A stretch of 64,000 nucleotides of DNA from the NCBI GenBank assembly GCA_964036045.1, contig OZ038382.1, forward strand, positions 110,072,578-110,136,577, in the 5' to 3' direction. Position numbers and translations under genes: made by a program. Positions 1 to 9,166 of the stretch are shown piece by piece. This DNA is from Eutreptiella sp. 'Long Island Sound 2002' (lineage: Eukaryota > Euglenozoa > Euglenophyceae > Eutreptiales > Eutreptiaceae). The first letter of the stretch is position 1; the number at the start of each line of letters is the position of its first letter. The notes beneath the pieces were generated by a model. The model did not search any database. It was given only the letters and a program-made list of their open reading frames with translations, and was not told the origin of the DNA.

Positions 1-1935
1 TTCTTCTTCTTTGCTTCGTCCTCTTTCTCCTTGGCCTGTTCCGCCTGACGTTGGACTCTGTGTGCCGCCCGTGCCAGCAGCTGCTGGTCGGCAGTCTTCT
101 GGTCAAGGACCTTTCCAGCCGTTGGGGGGGCTTAGGAGTGTGGGAGGCGAAGATGGCTGGTGGTAGGTGGCTGGTGGCTGCTGGCTCCTCGGTACGCTTC
201 TTCTTGGGCCTTGGGACTGTCACGGATTCCGTCTCCGGCACGGCAAAGGCGTCGGCCCAGTCCACCTCCAGCTCCTCCAGCTGCCGCTTAGCCCGGGCCA
301 GCTCCGGGGAGGGGCCTTGCTCCTTCCGTCCGTCAAGCCAGTCGGCCGCATGCTTGGACTGCCCGGCAATGTCCGCGGGCACGCTGATCATCAACGGCCC
401 TCTGCGGGATCCCAGGCACAGAAGCTGCTCGAAGCTGCCCACCTACGTGACAATGGGACAGAAGGTAGGGCCGTAGCGCGCGCAAACAATCAAATTGCGC
501 GTGCTACAACAAATGAAGCGCGCGCAACAATGTCGAAAGCGCACGCAATGGCAAACATGGCGCGTACATGTGCCTGTGCCAGTTGTTGTTGTTGTTGCTG
601 CTGTTGCTGGGCCATCTGCACCCAGTGCTGCTGCTGGAGCAGCTGCAGTGTTGCCTGCTGCACGGCTGCCTGCTGTTGGAGCTGCTGCTGCTGCACTTGC
701 TGCTGCTGCGGCTGCTCCTCGTCCTTGACCGCCGTGGTTTTTGCCTTTGGCGCCGGTTGCAAGTGCCTTTGCGGCACTGGCTCCTTTCTTGGCTGACCCC
801 CGCAGCAAACTGGCACCCGCACTTCTCACCGAGGCGCACTCGTTCTTGAAGGCCATTGCCCCCGCGTCGGTTGCGTTGATGAAGCTCGGTGGGTCTTTGT
901 TGAAGTAGAACTGGTGGACGGTCTTTGCGGTGGCACCTGGAGGCGTGTGGGTCCGAACATGACCCCAGCCATAACTTTCCCAGCACGAGAACAGCAGCTC
1001 GTACTCCTCCACCTTGCAGTTTCCACAGGCAGCATGTCCTTCTTGGGTTGGCATGGAGGGGTTCAACAGGTTCGCCAGACTGCACCAGGTGCCAGTAATG
1101 CTCTCGTCATGCCAGCAGGGTTTCACGGCTCCGTCTGGGATCTTGGCAATGGCCGTGGCCAATTGGCGCCAGAACTTGTAGAAGGCCATCTCGAAGAGGT
1201 AGGCCGGTGTCACGTCCTTCAGCCATGCCCAGTTGGGCCCTTGGGCGCAGATGGTGCTGTTTTGGTTGGGCCAGATTCGGTTCTTGAAGTCGCTGCTGAA
1301 GGCGAAGCCTTTACGTGGCCCAAGTGGGGGAGACTGAAACTGTGCTTGCACTTGGGGTTGCTGCTGTTTCGGTTGGAACTGCTGCTGCTGCTGTTCTGGG
1401 CTGCCAACTTGCTGGGCCGCAGCCTGCACTTGCTGCTGCTGCATTTGCTGCTGCTGCTGCACTGGCAGTGGGCCGAAGAGCACTTGCTGCACTTGGCCCA
1501 CTGGAAGACTTCCGCGCACTGGGGAGCCCAAAGTGGGCGACCCACCGGGGAACAGCATGGGAGACAGCTGCTGTGAGGCACCTCGTAACGGGGAGTGCGG
1601 CGCGGGCCACAGAGGCTGAGTTGGGGAGAACTGGGTCAGCTGCTGGGACAGCGTCTGCGAAAAACAGGACAAAGCACGCGCAACGAGGACGTGCGTAGTG
1701 CGCACAACGAGACAGCTAGCACGCACAATAAGAGCGTAGCACGCGCAACGGAAACAGTAGTGCGCACGGCAAGTACCTGTGGCTGCATGCTCCACGGCGT
1801 CGTCGACGGCTGCTGCAGTCCCGGTTGTATAGCTGCATGTGGCGGTGGTTGCGGTGTCGCACCTGCTCCTGTGGCCCCTGCAGCAGTTGTTGGCGGTGCT
1901 GCAGGAGGCGGATACCCCCAGCCCACGGGCTGCAT
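1..1935 (-). CDS. Spliced gene for a Gln-rich protein, 3' end outside the window
   Basis: I do not recognise the family. From the first possible Met (complement of 1933-1935) the protein opens with a Pro/Ala-rich stretch, then a Gln-rich stretch (complement of about 1330-1500), then a region of balanced composition (about 850-1320) with several Trp and Cys residues and phrases such as GPNWAWLKDVTPAYLFEMAF, then a poly-Gln run (about 580-720). After the last visible intron it resumes with a Lys/Glu-rich tail that leaves the window. Exons are 1935-1777, 1654-830, 792-568 and 442-1. The introns at 1655-1776 and 443-567 join phase 0 to phase 0 and keep the frame. A 37-nt GT-AG segment at 793-829 repairs a frame change, though an indel is an alternative. 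Near 124-130 (7 G on the plus strand) the better coding frame shifts by one, which suggests a homopolymer error or a disabling indel. It may be a second gene of the same mobile element as the transposase-like gene upstream, because its introns share the same motif. Confidence 0.55.
443..567 (-). other. Intron (125 nt) made of spaced GCGCGC-type motifs
   Basis: Donor GTACGC at 567-562 and acceptor ACGTAG ending at 443 on the minus strand. Removing it joins a Gln-rich exon to a Val-Gly-Ser-Phe-Glu exon in frame (phase 0). Inside are four copies of a motif close to TTGCGCGCGCTA, one of them in reverse orientation, about 20-25 nt apart. Confidence 0.7.
793..829 (-). other. Candidate 37-nt mini-intron (or frame-shifting indel)
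   Basis: On the minus strand this segment starts GTGAGAAG and ends GGTCAG. Its removal switches the reading frame to the one encoding the following poly-Gln run with no stop. It lacks the GCGCGC motifs of the other introns and is shorter than most spliceable introns, so a simple indel is an equally good reading. Confidence 0.35.
1655..1776 (-). other. Intron (122 nt) made of spaced GCGCGC-type motifs
   Basis: Donor GTACTTGCC at 1776 and acceptor TTTTTCGCAG ending at 1655 on the minus strand. The exons join Met-Gln-Pro-Gln to Thr-Leu-Ser-Gln in phase 0. Five motif copies (such as TTGCGCGTGCTA and TTGTGCGCACTA) occupy most of the intron at 20-25 nt spacing. Confidence 0.75.
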
Positions 1936-2079
1936 TGGCAAGAGGGTTACATTAAAGTACCCCTGTTCCAGCAGTAATACAAAAAGGAAAATGCAGTAAC
2001 AAAAAAACGAAAGCACCAAAATAAACGGACGAAAAGGAACAAATCAATGCATTCCAAATCGGAGGCACATTTGAAGTGC

Positions 2080-2222
2080 GTAGTCATAGCACGCTACTTT
2101 CAATTATTTATCGCTATTCTAAGGGTTCCAGTGCTTGAAAACAGCATAGCGCGCGCGATAGTGGTCATTGCGCGCACTAGATAACATGTAGCGCGCGCTA
2201 AAAAACAAATAGCGCGCGCTAC
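2080..2222 (-). repeat. GCGCGC motif cluster downstream of the transposase-like gene
   Basis: Five motif copies, including two TAGCGCGCGCTA palindromes, lie between the end of the transposase-like reading frame and the Gln-rich gene. A donor-like GTAGCG starts at 2222, but no acceptor here restores a common frame. The first motif also supplies a TAG stop to the upstream ORF, so this is either an intron or the 3' end and spacer. Confidence 0.5.
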
Positions 2223-4078
2223 CACAGTTCCTCATCCGCAAAATATGCTCGAACCTCGTCAGCCAATTTTTGTGCATTGCACAGGTTGCTTCTGGAGTTC
2301 CCATTCCACCTTGGTACTTCAAAGTACAGGAACAGACGCTCATTAACCTGCCTGAGCATCTTAATGCGGCGCGACACCAGGGTTCCTCCCCCCCCACCTC
2401 TATCACAAAAGGAGGACCAAATGTCCTTCAGCACCCTGTTGCTCCCTTCCAAAAGATCCCTCGAAAACATTCCTAGGCCATAGGGCCTTATGGCCTGAAT
2501 AGTGACTGATGCATTGTGCAACATTCAGTTAATATAAGGTGATCTTATTGCTGGACAAACCCACCTCTGGAAAGCCTGGGCAACCTCTGGAGCCTGCAAT
2601 GCACCCTTCTCAAACATTGTGCCATACATGTCCCCCAGTAGTATGTACATGGCAACCACTGCTGTGTGCATTCTCATGTCACCCCCAAGGAGGGGGGCCA
2701 GGTCCTCCCAAACCTTTAGAAGGCACCAAGTCTCTTCCCCATCTGGCTCTGCCGTCCGCTGTAGTGCTATGTGACAACCAGACCTGTGAAGAATAGCCTG
2801 AACAGAGACCCTAGTACTGGGACGCACAGACTTGGCCAATCTGCGTACCAAGGCAGTGACCTGCCTCTCTACAAAAATCAGAAGGTGCAGAACACATGGT
2901 ATAAGGTGACGCCGCCTCAGAGGCACCTTCAACAACCTGCTCTGGACAACACCAAATATATCCATGGGCCTGCACTTGGCCCCAGGTGCAATAAGCCCTA
3001 GCAACTGCTCATCTCGCTCGCTGGTTCTATCAACATCCTGTTGCAACCACGTTGCACTGGACTTGCACCACGTCATGTAAGTGAACAGACTACCTGCCTT
3101 CCAATGTGTAGTGACACCCCACAACCGACGCAGCCAAGGAGAATCCCCACCGCAGAAAATCCTACAGCGTCTGGATGCACCCCGGATGGGAACCACACCA
3201 TTGTCAAGGGCACTCTGCAGAAAAGCAAGATTGTTAGCCCAGACCTGGGACAACACAGAGGTGGACTTCTCAACAAAAAGGGCGACGTTAACAGTCCAGT
3301 GGTAGGACAACGTCCTTGCCAAGTGACCATGGTTGGCAAAGGAAATGGACATCTGGCACCATGATTCCCCCCTACAAGGCCACCCAACCCCCCTCACAAT
3401 GATCCACAGCTCTCCTTGGAACTCCCTGGGGTATTGGAGGTTAGAAACAATGGAATCAAAGGAAAATATATAGTCAAAAAAGTGCTGCAGGGGGCACTGC
3501 GAAAAAACTGTGACCCCATCTCTGTGCACGGCAACCTGTAAATGCTGCCTAATTGCAAGCTGGTTCCATTCTGTGGCGAAACTAGCATAGGAGGGGAGAG
3601 AAAAAAGGTGTGTGGGGACCTTACTTCTCGTCCAAGTAATCAAATCTTTGTACCTGAGGAAAATAGCGCGCGCAACATGGGGACGTAGCACGCGCAGAAG
3701 TCAACGAAGCGCGTGCTATGAGCGGAAGTGCGCGCAATGTCACATGCAAAGCGCGCGCAATAATACCTTCTTCTTGGAATCTTCAGGGGCAGGACCAAGT
3801 CCACCACCGACAGGGGTGTGACGGCGTCGGCAGCCTCGGTCCTGCGACGCTTCTTCTCTGCTTCAGACACGGGGACCCTTTTTTCCAACTTGGCCCACAA
3901 AGACCGTTGGACGGCAGACCCTGAGCAAAAGAACTCAACTAGGTCCGCCAAACGGTCCTCGTTCTTCCACAGGGACCACCCATAGTGGGGGCCCAAAATG
4001 TTTGCAATCTTCCCTGACATTGACAGCGTCACATGCGTCACAAGCATCTGAAACTTTGGAAAAATAGGCGTTTTTGCC
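2219..4078 (-). pseudogene. Transposase-like protein, novel family, one in-frame stop
   Basis: Exons at 4078-3767 and 3653-2219 are joined in frame by the intron 3654-3766 (Arg-Arg | Tyr-Lys-Asp). The protein starts with a Trp- and charged-rich region plus a basic KKRRRTE stretch. A large domain follows with CGGDSPWLRRLWG (complement of about 3130-3170) and a Trp/Cys-rich MTWCKSS segment. Towards the C-terminus comes YGLGMFSRDLLEGS (about 2455-2500), where the Glu sits in a setting like the last acidic residue of several DDE transposases. A TGA at 2525-2527 interrupts the frame, which continues uninterrupted at 2524. Assignment as a DDE transposase is inference from these Asp and Glu contexts; I cannot name a superfamily. 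The stop codon argues for a recently inactivated copy, or a base error. It has the same intron style and strand as the Gln-rich gene next to it. Confidence 0.45.
3654..3766 (-). other. Intron (113 nt) made of spaced GCGCGC-type motifs
   Basis: Donor GTATTATT at 3766 and acceptor TTTTCCTCAG ending at 3654 on the minus strand. Splicing joins ...AAGATTCCAAGAAGAAG to GTACAAAGATTTG (phase 2) with the frame intact on both sides. Five motif copies (TTGCGCGCGCTT, TTGCGCGCACTT, TAGCACGCGCTT, CTGCGCGTGCTA, TTGCGCGCGCTA) fill it. This is the best-supported of the motif-array introns. Confidence 0.8.
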
Positions 4079-4185
4079 CTGCTTATTAGGACATGGGGTT
4101 ACAAACCCAAGACCCCGAGCCATAGCGCGCGCTATGCTGCGCGCTATAGTTTTGTAGTGCGCACTGAGCCATCGCGCGGCAATAC
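4079..4185 (-). other. Probable intron (107 nt) with GCGCGC-type motifs
   Basis: Donor GTATTGCC at 4185, branch-like CTAAT and acceptor AATAAGCAG ending at 4079 on the minus strand. Motifs CAGTGCGCACTA and CATAGCGCGCGCTA plus weaker copies occupy its 5' half. The upstream exon (about 4186-4280) can be read in a frame that joins the transposase-like exon correctly, with Ala-Lys-Thr-Pro at the junction, but the exon's own start is uncertain. Confidence 0.5.
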
Positions 4186-4204
4186 CCTGTAGCACGCACG
4201 CAGG

Positions 4205-4515
4205 GATGAACCCTCTCGCAAAGCGCGACCGTGACCAGTATCGAACAGAAATCAGCAAGAAATTGCAGCTAGGCAGTGAACTCTCTCGCAAAAACCTCTC
4301 CCTCCATGGGGTAAATCGTGTCGAAACAAACCAACGAAGGCATTTCTGAGTCGCTTGGGTCAAGCCATACGCGTACATATGTTTGGATGTTGCCAACTCA
4401 TCGGTGACATCAGTCACTAAGCTTGACCGGGACCCGCACAATTCTGAACACGTCACTTGGCAACAGCTAGCTTATTGGCAAATCATCCTATTCGCCGCAG
4501 GTCACTGTGACAGCT
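4205..4515. repeat. Direct repeat, copy 1 (partner at 6490-6795)
   Basis: About 300 bp matches 6490-6795 in the same orientation at roughly 75-80% identity by eye, including a shared block around GTACGCGTACATATGTTT. On the minus strand both copies can be read as a short Val/Leu-rich exon (such as FCSILVTVALCERVH here). A duplicated exon of the transposase-like gene is therefore possible. Confidence 0.6.
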
Positions 4516-4580
4516 CGTTGGGGCGCTACATGGTCCCAAATCCTGTGAATTATAGTTTTACGGGTAGCTACGAAACCAGA

Positions 4581-4950
4581 CTACGTAGTAGCGACTGATC
4601 CTGTCGGTTGCTCGATGTAGAAGCCATCACGCCCCCAATCGAGCCGAATATAACCATCATGCATCAAGCAGTCACATGCATCACACTGGGCCCATTTCTC
4701 AGCCTTGCCGGTGTTTTGTTTGTTGCTTTCTTCTTCTTTATCTGATTCTTCAACCTCACTAGCAGAAAACGGCATTCCCTCTGAACTGCTTGGCTGCTCC
4801 ATGCTCAAACCCACACTACTCTCCGTTTCATCGAGTAGAGCAGCTGCAAAAGGATCTTTTTTGGCCAGCCGCAGACTCGTGGAATCTGTCCACTTGAAGG
4901 ACAAAAAACAACCGTCCCTCATCAACACCAAGGTGGCTGTTGTCCATTGA
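4581..4950 (-). CDS. Candidate acidic exon with a CDACDC cysteine cluster
   Basis: An open minus-strand segment encodes a Ser/Glu-rich acidic stretch (SASEVEESDKEEESNKQ), then KWAQCDACDCLMHDGYIRLD and a stop at the lower end. Closely spaced Cys and His next to aromatic residues look like part of a zinc-binding motif, but a full PHD or RING pattern is not present. It lies upstream of the transposase-like exons on the same strand and may be its N-terminal exon. No splice junction proves the link. Confidence 0.3.
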
Positions 4951-5140
4951 GACCGTTGAGAAAAACAAGAAAACCATAGTGAAAAGCACGGAGTACAAGC
5001 ACCGCCGAAGGCACAAAAAGAGAAAACCAGAAGAAATGACTCATTGGGGTGACAAAAAGCCCTAGTCAGATCATGCGTAATGCCCCGTGCGCCGAAGGTA
5101 TACCTTCCCTCCCTTATTGTAGCACACTCCATTTGTGTTA

Positions 5141-6340
5141 GCCCACGCAAATTGCACCCTGTTTTGTACCCCAACAGCGGCATTTCTGTGCAAACAAATG
5201 ACGCGCAATTTCGCCGTGTTTCTACCTGAAAACCGAGGATTCGAAAACAGATGAATCTCCCAAAGCCTTTTTGCCGCTATCGGCAGAATGCAAGTAGTCG
5301 GGGGTATTAAAAAAACTATATTTTTAGCGTGTTGAGTGCGCGAGGCCTCGCGCACTCAATTATGTAGAATCTGTATTTCTGAATGGTTCTAAACAAAGAG
5401 TATTCCATGCCAAATGAGGCTCTGGTGTCTCAAATGGTGCCCCATGTTGTACCGTTCGGGTCACGTCAGCAGCAAGAGTGGTCAATCAATGGATTTCTTG
5501 TTCACGCCATGCAGTATGTAAGGTGCAATGGATTTCAATAGCCGGTTGCCCTCAGTCCTCGGTAAGCACGCGTTCTTCGGCTGATTTACCAACAAATGAG
5601 GTGCCCAGCCTCCTATCTTCCGGGCTGTATAAGAGTGTCTCAGAAGCGCTACACACACCGTATGAAATAAGCTGCCCTACAAACCGAGTGTCTAAACGCC
5701 GCTCGTGATCTCACTGTTTTCACAGGATTCCAAAAGGGGGGAATGTCAAAAAGCCTTTTTGCGGCTATGGGCAGAATGCAAGTAGTACGGGGTATAAAAA
5801 AAAACTATACTTTTATCATGTTGAGTGCGCCAGGCCTTGCGCACTGAGTGTTCCGTTGTGCAAGTCTTTAACCCGTATCGAATCTGGCACTTTTGCTTTT
5901 GCTCAAATCTTGCTTCATGCCACTTGCGATGTCAAAAGCTCATCTCACATAGGCCCGAAAGTCTCGCTTCAAGTGGCTGAGTGCGCGACCCCCCGAGCAC
6001 TCAGCCTCCTATAATGACTACTTTTTCATGTGGACATGTATAGGTTGTGTGAACAGCACCGATTTCTAATAGTTTTCCACAAGATCCAAACTTTGGTATT
6101 CTTCCAATTGGCCAACAAAATGTTTTCTTCGGCAAAAATGACCGGTAAGCCCTCTGATTTGGACTAAAGAATCATTCTGTGCCCCCCCTGAAAACAGCAA
6201 AAAAATAGGCAAACTTGATATAAAATGAGTTTTTTTTTGAGGGTGTAGAAAGCAATACCTTCAAAATCGCAGATAAAACTATTTTTTTTAATGACACATC
6301 TTTGGTGCTTCGGTTAAAAAAGGGGTGCACGTTGCTGGGC
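5141..6340. mobile_element. Non-autonomous TIR element with TA target duplication, copy 1
   Basis: The ends are inverted: GCCCACGCAAATTGCACCC on the left and, reverse-complemented, GCCCAGCAACGTGCACCCC on the right, each bounded by TA (5139-5140 and 6341-6342). A homologous copy with better preserved ends lies at 28757-29840. There is no coding potential. A block of about 90 bp (GCAGAATGCAAGTAGT...) occurs twice inside. TA duplication is the hallmark of Tc1/mariner-type insertion, but without a transposase the family stays open. It sits between the two copies of the 300-bp direct repeat. Confidence 0.65.
5332..5359. repeat. Perfect 28-bp palindrome inside the TIR element
   Basis: TTGAGTGCGCGAGG is followed directly by its exact reverse complement. 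A second, interrupted palindrome with a related core (GGCTGAGTGC at 5975-5984 with GCACTCAGCC at 5997-6006) lies 640 bp away. The second element copy keeps decayed versions of both, at 28948-28974 and about 29477-29510. Confidence 0.8.
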
Positions 6341-6489
6341 TAAGTTAGTGGGAGCATGCAGATTTCAGCTATGTCTACATGAGCGCCTCATAGTTTGGGC
6401 TAGCTGTGTCCATTTCGTGAAAAATTGGTGTATATGAGTAGGGTTTATCGTCCTCTACAAGATTACCCACTTGTTTTTTGCGAGGTGAG

Positions 6490-6795
6490 CCAATGAACTC
6501 TCTCCAGAAGTGCAACTGTGACCGGTACCAAACAGAAATCATCAAAGAACTGCAGCTAGGCAGTAAAATCCACTCCCTCGAAGGGGTAAATGGTGTCAAA
6601 CCAAACCAACGAAGGCATTGCTGAGTATCCTCGGTCAAGCGGTACGCGTACATATGTTTAGAGTTTGCCAACTCATCGCCGACATCACTCACTAAGCTTG
6701 ACTGTGACCCGCGCAATTCTGGACACATTATTAGGCAACAGGTGGCTGACCAGCAAATCAGCTAATGCACTTCTCGACAATACTGTGCAGTAGGT
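6490..6795. repeat. Direct repeat, copy 2 (partner at 4205-4515)
   Basis: It matches the upstream copy in the same orientation, with scattered substitutions and small gaps. The two copies flank the TIR element and about 1 kb of other sequence. Confidence 0.6.
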
Positions 6796-6799
6796 CATC

Positions 6800-8340
6800 G
6801 CAAAGCAGTGCGGTGACAGGAAAAGTTCTAACACTTTTTTCAGGCATTTCGGGCACAGGTGTCATTGTGGCACTGCATTTCACAATTCATAGTAAAGGTA
6901 CACTGTGATGATTCAAAGCTGCAATTGCCATCAGGAAGGGGGAACAAGCAGTGACTTTCACTGTCAACTATGAAGCACAAGGTGAACCAGCTGGAACGTA
7001 TCAGGGGATGCTTACGCAATGGTGCGTAGATCATGATGGCACAACTCGTGTACAATTACTTTCACTGCTGCAATGGAAACCCCTGCAGAACACTTAAAGG
7101 TCCAAGAGGGCGGACGGTGCATACACTGCCTGGCATCTAGTGCAATGTTCTGCGTGCAGTGCATGAAGCTTGTGGTCGCCCTTCTTCTTGCCTGTTGTGG
7201 GTCTGGCGTCCATGTACCACACATAAAAAAGGGGCCAGCATGACATCATTCATGGTTGGATTGCACCGGTGCAAAATTAATTGCAGCCTTTATTGTGCAT
7301 TCCTTGGAGGAAAGGACCGGTCCAAGTAAACGAGCAACAAGAGACACGATGTTGCAGCACACAATGTCATTCTTAGGACCTGCCGCTCATTTTGCGCCTT
7401 CTGTTCAACAACAATTTGAGGAATTTGAAAACACCCAGAGCAATGTGAAGCCAATATCTGGTTTGATGGTAAGATATCAAAGGGAATGCTCTAGTGACAA
7501 CCAAAGACAAAGACTGATTTTAACCAAATTGCCTCCAGCACACTTTGACTGTGGACAGTGAAACCCCGGTGCAGTTTCATGGTGTTTTGCGCTGTTTTTC
7601 CCCCTAGTTGTGGCTCCTCCTTGTACTCTGCAGGGTCTTGTAAAATGCATGACCACAGTGATCCGCATGAGCCCTCGGACCAAGCGACCTCCTTCACAAC
7701 GGAATCTAGTGAAGTGCTTTCAAAGCAGTCGGGTGTGAGGGGCATTAATGGTAAAAAACAGGATTGCAACTCTGAAGCGTCAAAGGCACATCACATACAG
7801 ATAAACAGATAGCAACCAATGGTTTAAATGTGGACAGTGAAACTGGATCACAATAAGGTGTCAACTAGTAGAATGGTAGAAGGGCAAAACTTGTGCAGAG
7901 GTTGAAATAAGACATGTGGTGCGAACAGAAGGTTGCTGCAAGTGCTTTCACTATTGATTGTGAAAATCCTTGTGGTCCAGTGTTGCGCATGCCTCTCACC
8001 TAAAAAGCAGGTGGACAACCAAGTGAATGCAAGCACGTTGGGGAGACACCACAGCAATACGATCCTCACACCTAGGACCCCACTTTCGCCCTGATGAACC
8101 ACAACCACAGGTAAGCCACAAGGACACAACTCTTTTTAGGTATTCAAGTCCTGGTTGGGTACTTTTCCTACCACCAGGGCTAGATATTTGGTGTCTCACT
8201 ACATGGCCAACTATACACTACAAAACATGTCTAAAACCTACCGGTTCGGTAGTGCTAGTAGTGTATCCCCCCTGCAACGGGGTATTTACAATGCCTACTG
8301 GGTGCCCATGTACTGGTGTGGTTCTCATTGCAGACTTCCT
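6800..8340. other. No supportable gene; array of degenerate palindromes
   Basis: Short open frames exist (for example plus 7256-7561) but have no recognisable domain or splice support. The region is marked by six imperfect palindromes of the form CTTTCACTGT..ACAGTGAAA near 6888, 6954, 7057, 7541, 7821 and 7946. Confidence 0.5.
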
Positions 8341-8344
8341 AGAG

Positions 8345-9010
8345 TAGGAAAAAGTCACTGCGATGTCTTTCTTGGGGTACTTGATCCAGGCCAAGCCCCC
8401 CCAATCCTTGGGAAGTAAGAAGGATTAACACTTAGTCATTTTCATCACTCTTTTTGAGGCTCAAAGTACACTTTTCAAAGTAACTAGTGTTATAACCCTA
8501 GCCCGCCATGAAGTTCACCCTTACCATTCAAGTGCGCGGAGCTATCTTCCTGCGTGGAGGTTACACTGAAAACAAAATGGGCACTTCATGCCTTGGGCCT
8601 TGTAGGTCAAGCCTAGTGGTCTCCCACCTCAGGACCCCTATACTCAATTGTTTCAACTACTTATTGTGGGCCTACGTTTCAAGTGATTCTGAATTAAGTT
8701 GCTTGGCCATGCTGCCCAAGCCATATCCTGTGTCTGGCCCAATCTATTTGCCCCTGATTCCTAACCAACTCCATTGCATGTCAAAGTGTGGACATGAAGT
8801 GCTCAGGACTATCCTTGGCTCCAGACTGATGCCAATTTTCACATATAAAATCAGTTGTTTTGTTCTTTCTTGACTCAAGCTTTGGATTTATACCTACATT
8901 GTCTATTGTGCAGCCTCTCTTTGCTACTTATGCTTTCAAGTGCAACGATTATCACCTGACGTTGATTTCGATCGGGTATCTGGGCTGCTTTGTACCTGTT
9001 CTTTGTCATC
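8345..9010 (+). repeat. Gypsy LTR-like repeat (plus orientation)
   Basis: Reads as the reverse complement of the repeats at 17690-18415, 25830-26515 and 41590-42300, sharing blocks around AAGTCACTGCGATGTCTTTC, TCAAAGTACACTT and AACCCTAGCCCGCCATGAAG. It precedes a plus-strand gag start at 9167, as the 41590-42300 copy precedes gag on the minus strand, so it is taken as a 5' LTR plus leader. LTR termini cannot be fixed exactly. Confidence 0.6.
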
Positions 9011-9166
9011 TTGCACTTTGGGAAAATCCATCAAGGCTTTCAATAAACAATAACCCAGCAAGCAGGAAGATCAACACAGGCAAGGCAAACCAGAAACCCT
9101 CTGACGTAGCAGAGGACAATCCCACCAGCAGAGCTAAAGCAACTCAAGTAGAACAACAACTTCTCA

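Noticed and set aside
167-796. Plus-strand frame with a long Cys run
   Set aside because: It is the antisense reading of the CAG/CTG (poly-Gln) repeat of the minus-strand gene.
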